A DNA stretch of 64,000 bases, from contig NW_026570323.1 of the NCBI RefSeq assembly GCF_019649055.1, positions 62,001 through 126,000 on the forward strand, given 5' to 3'. Shown here one piece after another: positions 53,301 to 58,160 of the stretch. Both the position numbers and the translations under genes were made by a program. This DNA comes from Paramacrobiotus metropolitanus (Eukaryota > Tardigrada > Eutardigrada > Parachela > Macrobiotidae). Positions within the stretch are counted from its first letter, which is position 1. Every line of letters starts with the position of its first letter. The notes under the pieces are model-generated. The model had not been told where the DNA came from, made no database searches, and worked only from the letters and a program-made list of their open reading frames with translations.

Positions 53301-54973
53301 ACCTTTACCAGGGAGGAAGCGAACCACGCTTGTCTATATGACGTCCCTCCATGACCTTTATTGGATCTCAGTTTAAGTCGTACAATTGATACGCACCATA
53401 TTCCAAAGATTGAAGCAGTATTCCTAAGTCGTACTTGATACGCACCCGATTCTCAAGCGGATTGTGATGAAGTCGCACTATGCGCAGAATTGCTCAAGAG
53501 AGCGGAATGGGCCAAAGTGCGGTAAACGGTGGACAGGACCTGTGACCTTTACGAGTCAGAAATGGAGGATCCTAGTCTACTTTTGATTAAAAACTTCTGT
53601 TGATCTGTTTAACTGTTGATCTGTTTTTGTATTAGAATTGATATGAAATAGTATTTTGATACAGATCTCTTTATTTCACATTGTGCATTTGGGATTATGT
53701 GATAAATGGAATAAGAGAATTTGATGTTTTTGAGCACGCACAGACACCGGCGACCGTCGTCTTTTCGTGGATTCGGGAGTGTGTCCAGCCTCAACGGAGC
53801 TCGGCATCCCCCCAGAGGCATGTGAGCGGGGGTTCACTAGCGTTCACACTCGTGACGCTACGCGCCACTGGATTACGTGTCTGTGTTGTGTCTCGCTTCT
53901 GATTGGCTCGCGCTTTATTAGTGGGCGCGGCATAGCACGTGCTGCACAGTGTTGCACAGTGTGGAATTGGCTCTACGTTTTACGATCGAGCTGCGCCGAT
54001 CAGTATGGATTTTCTGTGCTCCAGACTTTTCAATATTAAAAAGTCAGCTATACGCGGTGCGACGTTTTGTGTTTCCGCATAGTTCGCTACACTTTCGCGT
54101 AGCTCACTCCACAGGATAGATCCCGTTTCTGTCTCTGTCTCTGGATCCATTCTGGATCTAGCATTAGAGACATTTTGTTAAAGCATTCTTGTTGACCGAC
54201 AACCTGCTTTTCGGTGTGATACGTTGGTGTTTGAGTTTTCTTAGGTTTCTTGTTGTTTCTTCTTTTGGTTTTTAGGTTTCTTAGGTTCCTTAGCTTCCCT
54301 GTGTTTCTTAAGTTTTCCTAGGTTTCTTAGGTTTTCTTGGGTTTCTTAGGCTTTTTGGTTTATCACGTAAGCAAAATATCGTCAGCAAGCTGTCAGGTGT
54401 TCACAAGAAGTCGTTCTGCGAAATGTCGTTCAGCGTTTGTCGTTTCAACGAAATGTCGGGTCATCAGTTCGTCGGTCAGCAGGATAGTCGTCAGCGAATT
54501 GTCGGTGTGCTAAACGATTACGATTGCTCATGACTCCATTTGCAGGGTTATGCATATCGTCAGTAGTCATCGGCGGTATTTTCTGCATCTGCTGTGCAGG
54601 CGGTGCCGCGTTACCGTCTTAAATTAGCTGCACTGCTGCCGTTGAAATGGGCATTGGCGCAACCGCGGGATCACTTTCAGTTACCGCCCTAGTGAACTAC
54701 ACGTTAGGGGCGCTGGCGGGTTTAACGGGTGTGGGAGCTGTTGGTGCGCAAGTGCTGTCGCACGCCGGTGTGGGCAAGGCCCTTGCCAATGTACAAAACA
54801 TGCGCGAATGTCTTTTCAAGCTGACCAAAACAGAAGCTGTGTTATCCGGGGAACTGGACGGCTTGGCGTTCGGAGCAGCCGACTGCGCGACTGACGCTGC
54901 CTGGGTGGTGCTGATTCTGAAGAAGATTGAAGCGGAAGTCAAAAGAGGTTTTGAAATGTTGAACAACTTGTGA
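26389..54973 (+). CDS. Uncharacterised host gene, three exons, second intron holds the giant LTR element
   Basis: Exon 1 26,389-26,467 (donor GTAAGA), exon 2 27,816-28,124 (acceptor TTTTTCCAG, donor GTGAGT), exon 3 54,546-54,973 (acceptor TTTGCAG). All junctions are phase 1 and keep one frame. The N-terminal 130 residues are helical and soluble-looking (starts MAHLSFFTAKIIELLKSS). Exon 3 adds a hydrophobic segment (ISSVVIGGIFCICCAGGAA) and then, after an in-frame TAA at 54,620-54,622, 116 more open codons. These include a Gly/Ala-rich hydrophobic stretch and end at EMLNNL. As written, the product is 154 aa. The open, coding-like tail suggests a recent nonsense change, an assembly error or read-through. 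AATAAA lies at about 55,174. The overall plan (helices around Gly-rich hydrophobic segments) recalls membrane-inserting ApoL-like proteins, but I cannot assign a family. Intron 2 is 26,421 bp. Confidence 0.65.
26468..27815 (+). other. Intron 1 of the host gene
   Basis: 1,348 bp, from GTAAGA to TTCCAG. It contains the long foldback at 26,975-27,177; nothing else was recognised. Confidence 0.6.
26975..27177. repeat. 203-bp near-palindromic foldback (MITE-like)
   Basis: Left arm TATAGGGGGCAAAAGTAAAC... through ACTGCTGCCGTCACCCG...CTGGAGT; the right arm is its near-perfect complement, ending GTTTACTTTCGCCCCTTATA. Arms are about 75 bp with a loop of about 50 bp. It lies inside intron 1, so a transcript would form a long hairpin. 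Confidence 0.75.
28266..28613 (+). repeat. 5' LTR of the giant element
   Basis: 348 bp, starting TGTGAGCGGGGG and ending CTAGCATTAGA; identical by eye to 53,821-54,168. The far end lacks the usual terminal CA, although a CA occurs five bases earlier. Confidence 0.92.
28614..28624 (+). promoter_or_regulatory. Primer-binding site, initiator Met tRNA
   Basis: TGGTAGCAGAG directly after the LTR is the complement of the 3' end CTCTGCTACCA found in animal initiator methionine tRNAs (established knowledge). Pairing stops after 11 nt. Confidence 0.7.
28810..28903 (+). repeat. Duplicated leader hairpin
   Basis: GTCTTCAGCGAAGAC (6-bp perfect stem, 3-nt loop) occurs at 28,810-28,824 and 28,889-28,903. 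Each is preceded by CGGTACxG and followed by C-GTGCTG. The position in the leader resembles packaging or dimerisation signals of retroviral RNAs; that role is inference. Confidence 0.6.
29414..29419 (+). promoter_or_regulatory. Candidate 5' splice donor in the leader
   Basis: CAG|GTAAAC at 29,414-29,422 is the best donor-like site I see in the leader. It could pair with the acceptors at 43,114, 49,635 and 52,521 to make spliced messages for the downstream ORFs. Confidence 0.35.
29460..30012 (+). repeat. Leader array of GTGACCTTT motifs
   Basis: About a dozen copies of GTGACCTTT, mostly preceded by AAA and spaced roughly 25-70 nt, with otherwise variable spacers. The same octamer (TGACCTTT/AAAGGTCA) continues through the ORFs. 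Confidence 0.85.
30083..33871 (+). CDS. gag: Gag region of the giant element (coiled coil, capsid, CCHC knuckle, RGG tail)
   Basis: The first part (30,083-30,949) is polar and disordered and ends in a coiled coil. From about 31,000 to 31,930 there is a very long heptad-rich coiled coil (Glu/Lys/Leu). A retrotransposon-gag capsid domain lies at about 32,370-32,870 (LVTFDGSRDTVNGWTRLV; KTWFESEK). A zinc knuckle CQYCMYGNHQTQGC sits at 33,372-33,413. The tail from about 33,580 is Gly/Arg/Asn-rich with RGG-type repeats, typical of RNA binding. With over 1,200 codons, this Gag is far larger than the usual Gypsy Gag, mainly through the coiled coil. It is expected to form particles and package the RNA. 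Confidence 0.82.
33964..37713 (+). CDS. Protease-bearing ORF with extensive linker repeats (1,249 aa)
   Basis: The aspartic-protease core is MLDTGAETSLISK (about residue 664) with VLLGFDFL about 80 residues later. The N-terminal third is low-complexity and includes tandem copies of QRSPQNGTASG. After the protease come five or six spaced copies of IPVPEALG-like peptides and one FEPRS peptide, then a Cys-rich stretch (CHHGYYEDPC...CTEC) and a tryptophan-rich C-terminal domain of about 170 residues. Gypsy proteases are normally about 100 residues within Pol; here the protease is embedded in a protein over ten times larger. The roles of the flanking parts are unknown. Confidence 0.72.
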   Translation: MTIATARWMPSAQNGSGPAIWMPQPQRAAIWMPPQQQKELVIGKPVQMNQRSPQNGTASGSVQMNQRSPQNGTASGNAQRDQRSPQNGTASGNCRDGSATLRTAQQNERSPYCSEEVLAQRRAQRNAKIQQALRNQRSPPQNGTPSGNCQRTKCDSEHEEMDDEQHAKFRKYLAENNKPNDQRSPPQQNIANKRQPDIKPSCNCRVIGIGNMETEIRPRLCSCLEDKNPKQNATTGSQDERSHSIGKVQAKGQGAIVNAKGHGEIAVLKGQETDLTLRTAQQKNSEQNSDDSLVDAVTLQQKEIWQKVAYRPKGNHGMWIPVTPKAKQKAGMSQEDYWDMRELRTQHERKRLEELVTGKPTKGSPNPVPVFNEDEYKRTLATMADPRNAPPKDKPLNYGEKVPIQKLTNGGFVIKRNERSQDLAQSEQKGWSKETAQTQQSNAVERSRDLSEALQRDANDKSPARTDGMSSQIDPTKTNNEVSAKVIEWMTQKGYDMVTYERSPDGMRDSETDELKRAEQITSEVIEKLRDKRNDDRKEELIYQTINEVTKGHVDCTKAKEQVQNVEKVTTDKKSVKGTNKKTREFYDVRTDVPHMIDKLSEILKGHGTSAKGQVLPDMDPGPVSLIPVKCKIHTLKIQNGKLPKRIEAYTHEVKVGDIKVNAMLDTGAETSLISKPFCEKNGLHMLPLPPDRLVKINGISGTSGFMVTHYCVAPVTLRKKTSEHSFYVRPKCDDVQVLLGFDFLEKKFVLMDNEGEEEKEDDPKPVAKVQVGKVTELVTRTGNAQITDKTLIPVPEAQGKEKKKTAQKELSTFEQLKMIQQEIENSLNRTLLTQKGREKVIPVPEAPGVTQVQQNVTKVQQEEVIPVPKALETKNEDGNVEKVIPVPEALGTKDERSPVPERTLNPFEPRSTTQTEAVTQNEATAAAKQSLVPGMEWAKPIPIPEALEIKTAKVEKDKKSERLRILKRIVEEEQMFTSEIRDKALEQLKGHQTQKEQEAMEIPSDEPSVIQIENDVQETLTPEERAGSCHHGYYEDPCRVQPQWKCTECHENTSQDDLSEWPKCNAALADLKGHVQKEATSIMRTNEMWKPHIERYHWNRYRTWLSCVKNFITGRGKWLNHWQQRAEDGIQDPLDPVSTNRRLEREMDEMNEEVQLWEDARIELFWDFRVNHMYKGQGRTVIFPTGLGTPVYESVVVFCKALKEDDWDIFDKYWNKFEVEIPTFDEKEMRELQVTRKRRSPGMMEKRR
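37773..38549 (+). other. Acidic linker region between protease and RT ORFs
   Basis: Includes an ORF of 155 codons (37,773-38,240) rich in Glu, Lys and Thr, then Ser/Asp/Glu-rich coding-like sequence leading into the RT ORF. Low complexity, no domain. It is dotted with AAAGGTCA/TGACCTTT like the rest of the element. Confidence 0.5.
38550..43004 (+). CDS. pol: Pol: reverse transcriptase, RNase H, integrase (1,484 aa)
   Basis: Reverse transcriptase spans about 190-470, with the catalytic YIDD near residue 363. RNase H starts at VIECDASKEGIG (about 510), with DHQALT further on. The integrase zinc finger is at about 860-910 (HDEKAAGHLG ... CQGCQ). Catalytic D, D and E lie in YADLKGP, HTDRGRHF and GQVERQM (about 936-1032). 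A long charged C-terminal extension (about 1,230-1,484) has four or five spaced copies of an (F)FEPRTA peptide. The order RT-RH-INT marks Ty3/Gypsy. The enzyme copies element RNA and integrates the DNA. Confidence 0.92.
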   Translation: MLDLDEDDEVDEEKEQEIKVRRVKIQRARLSKDVIKIYSDQRIRLKPSNCTRVKVKMGKYAPAQNRLMFTPIPQVETDVQPLAGVTEHRGKYFEIVIANHSSKYQIVKKNQLLGYVEPYEHMENVKVNAGTVENVLDDPEVDDTTKAELTKIIGNLKLGPDLTEEQKNDVYNAFWEFWKVLPTSKKPYGDVKGVTHVIDTGDAKPVKCNPARTSWTGREFITKHIEEMLAQDVIEPSDAEWSFPVVLAVKKNGDGTMGTRFCVNYIMLNKLTRKNNYPLPNPDELLDACAGNKYYGKMDLQSGFWQIPMDPASINKTTFVTQDGMYRFKRMPFGVCNAPAAFQLCMDKVLSKAQRKGCVFGYIDDVIFAGKTWAIFMQNLRNVLMSLVEAGFTIKPTKCEFGMREMGFLGHILSEDGIRMDPEKVTAVSEFKRPQTERQLRSFLGLANYYRKFIMGYAQKTCHLYELLRQDKQVKKDWTKVHEDEFNSLKQLLCEGPVLAKFDPAKPTVIECDASKEGIGAVLSQEGHPIAYASRVLHGAERNYGVTEWECLAVVFAVRKFKPFIDYAEFTVRTDHQALTNLLRSETNKVGMNPRLTRWAMALQGHQFKIEYKPGKYCDNADALSRAPIEGPTCQEEEFDEIPNFEDYKKEFDTQEPAIEIGQLFLQMVEQRKRLKVTSATANESAEPEVKVNRVKSWLPTVSDLKVTGLEAEFEAPNGKVTGLNEVAENRDDLWETDKVAQALNECPIKLLRFPKQTKKRYKPLPRCKVIKDWNELSTATVRIVNLQGDEEEEDDSNLQLRNKQLKDPHLAMIIDELEHLPDAETRSKFEVYYQLWNGILYRVKDKNGKLERSYVVPLSMRRAIIHALHDEKAAGHLGFEKTLSAIRLRYYWDRMSTDVKNYILACQGCQFRKTPRKCPPGKLQEIKVGHPFFRVYADLKGPLLPTKKRGYKYIAVFIDQLTKYVIAVPMKTATAKEFAKVFVKHVILVHGAPHILHTDRGRHFTAEVLTKVTNVFKIKHTFGTAYHPEGQGQVERQMQTIADGLAQYLKAGNERKFNKYLPYVISAMNRVVHATTGYSAYYMLHGREMTMPEDVVTKTNIPDDYGTPDEWVETMKKNLTFAEEVAKCNIKDAYEKNAEIYNKRKSEPNFKVGDLVLIRLPKDTKQGKKENQSDFKSKYDKVWKILSFPRANEAEVIEQNPKKEADLKVVSIDRLKLWHPPLPDEGAERTFKKESLFEPPLLPEMKKGDDNEAEEAEHDPKNGPSQFFEPRNLLPDPISGDKPKKKRGRPRKADKDFETAVTIKLNAEAGDLTEKSSEKETNQEVAERASQKDFELNQKPFSEPRTAAKDTDDLLKQQTGAEISERDSNLFEPRTATEKENRQKDGELPERNSRKDPQQSFFEPRTATENENDLIKKRKKEIEAVKSKAEQLGRDIAKAIDERKVKQKKKKPTPTELLTQKGEVEDAADKELLDRITKGRKDK
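43101..43118 (+). promoter_or_regulatory. Splice-acceptor-like site before the post-pol ORF
   Basis: TTTCATTGTTACAG at 43,101-43,114 lies 16 nt before the ATG at 43,131. This is an ideal placement for a spliced subgenomic message, as Gypsy and retroviral downstream genes use. A donor-like CAGGTAAGC overlaps it immediately downstream. Confidence 0.5.
43131..44363 (+). CDS. First post-pol ORF, unknown (410 aa)
   Basis: The first 240 residues are low-complexity: Gly/Pro/Tyr-rich (QGGPYGGPGYYGYPGQP), then Pro/Met-rich and RGG-like. The last 170 residues look folded and helical (EAIQDFNRMCRDLYRLHMR; FYGRLISLDAI). No transmembrane segment or signal peptide, so not an envelope. No known family recognised. 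It may be an RNA- or particle-associated protein of the element. Confidence 0.6.
   Translation: MDRLERQNSDNSDSESIGNPLKTSTPKRMEGEYSYDTSYGEGSTSSVGTVQNEPGTAQGGPYGGPGYYGYPGQPTNYQDTVNWVHHGSTAGTQYTEQPMHNTPYQTYPGSYTSPMGPPQMMMGPARMLMPPPQQTTPSRFMGHGGFSGMLATPVQSQRASPILPPFPETGGLSLSDIGAPRMRSPQQLGAQRPHRNSPHKGGRRGGNRFDSPRPRGILPSLGPNLEQVEVGPEGLRATPPGEPKVHEYSPKLPLDMREDDGRLNVIVGDGEKLVAADAEAIQDFNRMCRDLYRLHMRVEDEHAFYGRLISLDAIVVPAHIAMKEKTKIIEVQRKELAIRIASMKQYHPALTNRKWPPMIEQIQIFLRMIPKVKKPPTSGVAGPSRALVETPVEEMSDSVLLETKKKLRQN
44564..49290 (+). CDS. Second post-pol ORF region, unknown, interrupted by a hAT-like insertion
   Basis: The main part (to about 47,059) encodes some 830 residues. Two similar basic modules occur near the N-terminus (FTVKYTGTDHNEQKVTARIVDKGTNK...; then YTDGTCRKVTLKLHFEDD..., each followed by a PxxRxxPxVLIQMM-like stretch), suggesting an internal duplication. 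They are followed by acidic and lysine-rich low complexity and a helical C-terminal domain. Right of the insertion (about 48,548-49,290) lies a 250-residue region. It has two helix-rich segments resembling winged-helix/linker-histone-like folds (TELKGQVAEN...; ASWGDLSNFMAVHYELGE...ALIADEVLHINQDG...). That fold is a guess from the pattern. The region is broken at least by the insertion. Confidence 0.5.
47306..48539. mobile_element. Non-autonomous hAT-like DNA transposon inside the giant element
   Basis: 1,234 bp with terminal inverted repeats CAGACCTGGGCAGTTA / TAACTGCCCAGGTCTG. The flanks ATTCATAC (47,298-47,305) and GTTCATAC (48,540-48,547) form an 8-bp target duplication with one mismatch. 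An 8-bp duplication and a CAG...CTG end are hAT features. Sub-terminal AACTCG/TTAACT words are repeated at both ends. No transposase. It lacks the AAAGGTCA motif of its host element. It inserted after the giant element was formed. Confidence 0.82.
49611..52386 (+). CDS. Third post-pol ORF region, unknown (about 900 codons)
   Basis: The N-terminal part has a Cys-rich zinc-binding-like pattern (CPDCLRNNRK...CYACIHN...TCW). This is followed by a helical segment, an Arg/Ser/Glu-rich stretch (about 50,450-50,620) like an RS domain, and a disordered acidic/basic middle. A folded-looking domain of about 300 residues (about 51,240-52,100; EICRYLGIEGDSAEANKIRT, FVLRHVNPAFKLLAARASIG) precedes a basic tail. 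RS-like stretches usually contact RNA or splicing factors; that role is inference. No known family. The region appears to have about one interruption. Confidence 0.5.
49619..49635 (+). promoter_or_regulatory. Splice-acceptor-like site before the last ORF
   Basis: TTGTTTTCTGATTGCAG ends 17 nt before an ATG at 49,653 (MAQKGQATPRG). It is a strong pyrimidine tract plus CAG and is consistent with a spliced message for the last ORF. Confidence 0.5.
52508..52521 (+). promoter_or_regulatory. Splice-acceptor-like site in the 3' region
   Basis: ATTGTTGTTTTCAG ending at 52,521. It is followed by a non-coding repeat, so any spliced product would be mainly untranslated. Confidence 0.3.
52590..53035 (+). 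repeat. 190-bp tandem repeat in the 3' region, about 2.3 copies
   Basis: AAGCGACTCAGTGTTA recurs at 52,648 and 52,838; AATCAAGCCGGATCTCT and GGGCCACAAGCGGCGAA recur at the same spacing. TTAGCCGGC/GCCGGC words allow stem-loops. GGGCCACAAGCGGCGAA also occurs in the 5' leader (28,955-28,971). Confidence 0.75.
53821..54168 (+). repeat. 3' LTR of the giant element
   Basis: 348 bp, identical by eye to 28,266-28,613. The sequence just upstream (CATCCCCCCAGAGGCA) is not a typical polypurine tract. Confidence 0.92.
54173..54545 (+). other. Remainder of host intron 2 with simple repeats
   Basis: An irregular TTTCTTAGG-type pyrimidine-rich tandem tract (54,235-54,358) is followed by GTCGTCAGC/GAAATGTCG word repeats (54,375-54,505). 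It ends at the exon 3 acceptor. Confidence 0.5.
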
Positions 54974-55639
54974 GTTGCTGGCACAAAGTTTGCCGCGTTT
55001 CGTGCTATGTGAATGTATTTCAGCGGTGTCACTGTTCGCCCTTCGCGTTTTTCATGTGCGTGTGGAGTATTCTTTCGCCAAATGTTTGGTAATAACTGCC
55101 TATCCGCAAATTTTACAATTTTCTGTTTCATAACTAGAGCACAGTGGTATGTCTCATACCGAAGTATCCCTTTAAAATAAAATAATCTTTAAAAACGTCC
55201 ATTTAATTTAACCCAAAATAATTTTGTTGATGAAGAAGAGAACAGTACGGCAAGAAAAGGCACCGTAAATGAACTGTTCAACCGACCTGCCTCTACGACA
55301 TAAGCGTATAAGCTGATATTTTATCATGCCGTCACTAACCTTAAGACTACAAATATACGCTTAACGAGAGATTGTTTCTCTGACGATAATTTAATTGCGA
55401 ACTTCGACACTGCAAAATACTTAAGACTTTAAAGTATGAACTGGCCTTCATGTCGCGCCAAGTGCATTCTTGTGGAAGAAATTAAATTAAGACAAAAAAT
55501 AACAGAGAACATTCGAGAATGTATCTGCACATGCGAATAAAAGTAAGTCTCCGTAAATATTGCAAATAAAGCACAGTACTTAGCAAGTAAGTAAGCTGGG
55601 CCGCCGACGCCACGGCTGGCGGGCGGCTGGCTGGCGGGT
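54974..55639. other. 3' flank of the host gene
   Basis: Contains AATAAA-type poly(A) signals near 55,172-55,180, about 200 bp past the last in-frame stop. No other gene recognised. Confidence 0.45.
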
Positions 55640-56640
55640 GGCTGTTGTGTTTTGCAGCAGTCAGCTACATGCCTGAATAACTCGGGCTGTTCAAGTGCGA
55701 AAACAGCAGTCATCAGCGCGTGAGGGGAACGTCAGCCAAGTGAAGGCATTTGCCATTTTGCCGATAATCTACGGTAGGAAATGCTGGAGACTAAAATGAT
55801 CTTATTGAATATAGCGGCAGTTTGAAACCGTTATAAAGGAGAGTGTGGCTTGTTCGCACATTCATTATTCTTCTATTTAAACATCCAGTTTTTTGTAGTC
55901 TTTCTGTACAAGATATTGAAGATAATCGCAGCTCCTTTTCAGGGCAATGACTTTCTCGGGCAGCCAAATATTCCAGTGCTCAGTGGACGGCACAATTTAA
56001 ACTTGTATTTTTATTTGCGCTTGTATTTTTCGTTTTTGTTTTTATTTATTTATTTTTAATTTTTTGGGACGGCGAAAGTTAAATTTAAATATCATGTTTG
56101 TATTTTCTTTCCGCATATTATAATCATGTTGGGTGTGTCAAAAACGGAATGCATAACTTCGTGCTGGAATGGAAATTCCTGCACGACATAATGCAAACCG
56201 TTTTTGGCACGTAACATGCGCATCTGGAAGAAGATAAAGAAAACTACGTTACGCCGCGAATATGAAATGTGGTAACTGGTTGTCGAAGCCCAGTTATGCG
56301 AACGGAAGTGACATTTCAGAGTTTCTTATTTCACATTTGGTGTTGTGAATTCGTCTGTGAACGAGAAGTACTTTGGTCAGCTGAATACTGGGAACTGACT
56401 TCTTTAAACATTTTCTGCACGGACGATAATTATTTATTGTATTTCGGTCGATACTTCACTTCGACATCACACCGACGAATTTCTCTTGCTTGCGCGTTGA
56501 TTTTATTACTGCTAACTTTGTTTTACTGAGCTGAAATTTTTGTATTCTTATTGCTGTCTGAGAACTCCGTTATTTGCGAAAAATAAAGGCGGAATTGCAG
56601 TTTCCGCGCCCTGAAATCTGAGTTTATTCGACGGAGGGTA
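55640..56640. repeat. Dispersed repeat family R1, copy 5
   Basis: Has the complete R1 order: GCCTGAATAACTCGGGCTG, TCTTATTGAATATAGCGGCAG, ATGGAAATTCCTGCACGA, CATCTGGAAGA, GAATACTGGGAACTGACTT, CTTCACTTCGACATCACACC and ATAAAGGCGGAATT. It lies 40 kb from the other copies. Confidence 0.65.
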
Positions 56641-56689
56641 TTACTTAATCTCGCTGGATAAAGTTATATTTTTACGGAAGGTAACTGAT

Positions 56690-56850
56690 AATTAATTAAT
56701 TGGCCCAATGAACATGAGATGGGACAGTGCACAATACACTCACAGCATTACCACGCATAATCCATCTCCAAACTTGACCGTTGAAACAAAAAACAACTGG
56801 AACGACTCTCGCCCGTTCTAACAAGCAATTTCTTACCGACCTCCTTTAAT
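56690..56850 (-). mobile_element. Decayed LINE C-terminal fragment
   Basis: About 75-80% similar by eye to 24,990-25,140. The minus strand still reads GKKLLVRTGESRSSCFLFQR before the frame is lost. Same LINE family as 24,798-25,290. Confidence 0.55.
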
Positions 56851-57302
56851 ATTATTTATTTATTCCCAGTACTCGGCGCTCGCTGATATGAATACTGCGA
56901 ATAAATAAATTTATTTACTAATCTGCTGCTGATATTTCGTGGTGTGGACACTGCAGTGAAATTTAACGGAAAATATTTTTTAGAATATAATTGTGTACTA
57001 TAGAAGAACTAAAGCGGTAAGGACGTCACCGTTAAAACAACGGCCTTAAGCCGTATGGTTATCGGTCGGTTCATGGTCATGGTTATTTGTTGTTGTTTAT
57101 TGATTATTATCGTTTACTACTTGCATTTACTGTTTAGTATGTTAGTTTTTAGGTTTGGTACAGTTGTTTGTCATCATTGTTAAACATTCATTTATGTACG
57201 TTTAGCAACACATTTGTAGCATATTAAATGTTATCACTGCAGTTATTGCACACAGGGTCTTTTACACCACATTTATTTATGCTGGATCACATTTAGTGCT
57301 TA
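56851..57302. other. Intergenic; no supported gene
   Basis: AT-rich. A short stem (ACCGTTAAAACAACGGCC-type) occurs near 57,028-57,055. Nothing else recognised. Confidence 0.35.
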
Positions 57303-57479
57303 CTCCGCCTTTTCACAACTGCAACACACTGAACAGAGAGAAAAAGGCGGAGTTTAATACAGTGTTTTACAACCAATGAGAGCGCAATCAACGAAGATCC
57401 CTGATTAGTTGTAAATTACTGCAACAAGCACCGCCTTTTTTCTCTCTGTTCAGTGTCTCACATGTGCGATAAGGCGGAG
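57303..57479. repeat. 177-bp inverted-repeat element
   Basis: Ends CTCCGCC / GGCGGAG. Each arm contains the exact complement pair CACTGAACAGAGAGAAAAA / TTTTTCTCTCTGTTCAGTG (57,330-57,348 and 57,438-57,456). A MITE-like foldback just upstream of a TATA box. Confidence 0.65.
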
Positions 57480-57510
57480 CTGTGGCTGAACGCGCATAGC
57501 AAGGTGCAGA

Positions 57511-57519
57511 TATAAATAG
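57511..57519 (+). promoter_or_regulatory. TATA box candidate
   Basis: TATAAATAG in GC-richer context, about 650 bp before the start of the Polinton polymerase region. It may drive the polymerase gene or an unannotated transcript. Confidence 0.45.
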
Positions 57520-58160
57520 CGCGCCGTGCTCACCAGTTGCCATTGTCTTAGCCTAGCATCCTGTTTCTCTATGGATGACCTAATTTGCACTGGCTAGTGT
57601 GTATGTAGTCAGGCTTGCACAGTGTCTCCCAGCTATCTAATGACACGCTATCAGCATGTCTGTAGTCATTGTCTTTGCATAGTATCCTGTTTTTCTTTAT
57701 GACTGACCTAATTCAATTGACCTGGCTTGCATTTGTACTGTGGACTTACAGTCGGCTTATTGTTCGGTCCGCAGTCGGTTTTGAACCGGTTCCAAGCCGT
57801 ACCGGTCGGGAGCCGAACCGTTCAGAGCTGAGCCGAACTAGGTGACCTTTTGCTATTTTTTGGGAACATTTTTGACCTTTTCCAAATGGATCAGTAAGCG
57901 ACCTTTCGACTTTTTTGTGATCTTTTCCACGCAAACTGGTAAGTGAAAGTTGGTTTTTTAGCTCTGTGATAGTGATAATTTTAAAGCTGCTTAAACAACA
58001 GACGAAGAAGGCGAAGCTAAACAAAATTTCAACCTATAAGAAGCTCTCAAAGCTAAAAATGGGCGGCGCCAAATGTTCTGACCACTAATATTGTAGTTTT
58101 CAAAGTGCGCTTGCAGGAAAATTGTACAAAAAGCCAAGTATTTTGTAACTTCTTAATCAT

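Larger units (their letters stand above)
28266..54168 (+). mobile_element. Giant (25.9 kb) Ty3/Gypsy-type LTR retroelement
   Basis: Bounded by 348-bp LTRs that are identical by eye and by a GACA duplication at 28,262-28,265 and 54,169-54,172. The order is LTR, primer site, 1.45-kb leader, gag, protease-bearing ORF, RT-RNaseH-integrase ORF, about 9 kb of extra ORFs, 1.4-kb 3' region, LTR. RNase H before integrase indicates the Ty3/Gypsy group. Typical Gypsy elements are 5-10 kb, so this is two to five times longer. Identical LTRs imply a very recent insertion. The reading frames look largely whole, with perhaps a few interruptions that may simply be gene boundaries, plus one 1.2-kb hAT-like insertion. 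It sits in sense orientation in an intron of the host gene. Confidence 0.92.

Noticed and set aside
57028-57065. tRNA-like stem near 57,040
   Set aside because: Only one stem forms; no A-box/B-box pair or cloverleaf could be drawn.
57840-57935. Several TGACCTTTT-like words upstream of the Polinton polymerase
   Set aside because: Looked like the giant element's motif, but the words are few, degenerate and in T-rich sequence; probably chance.
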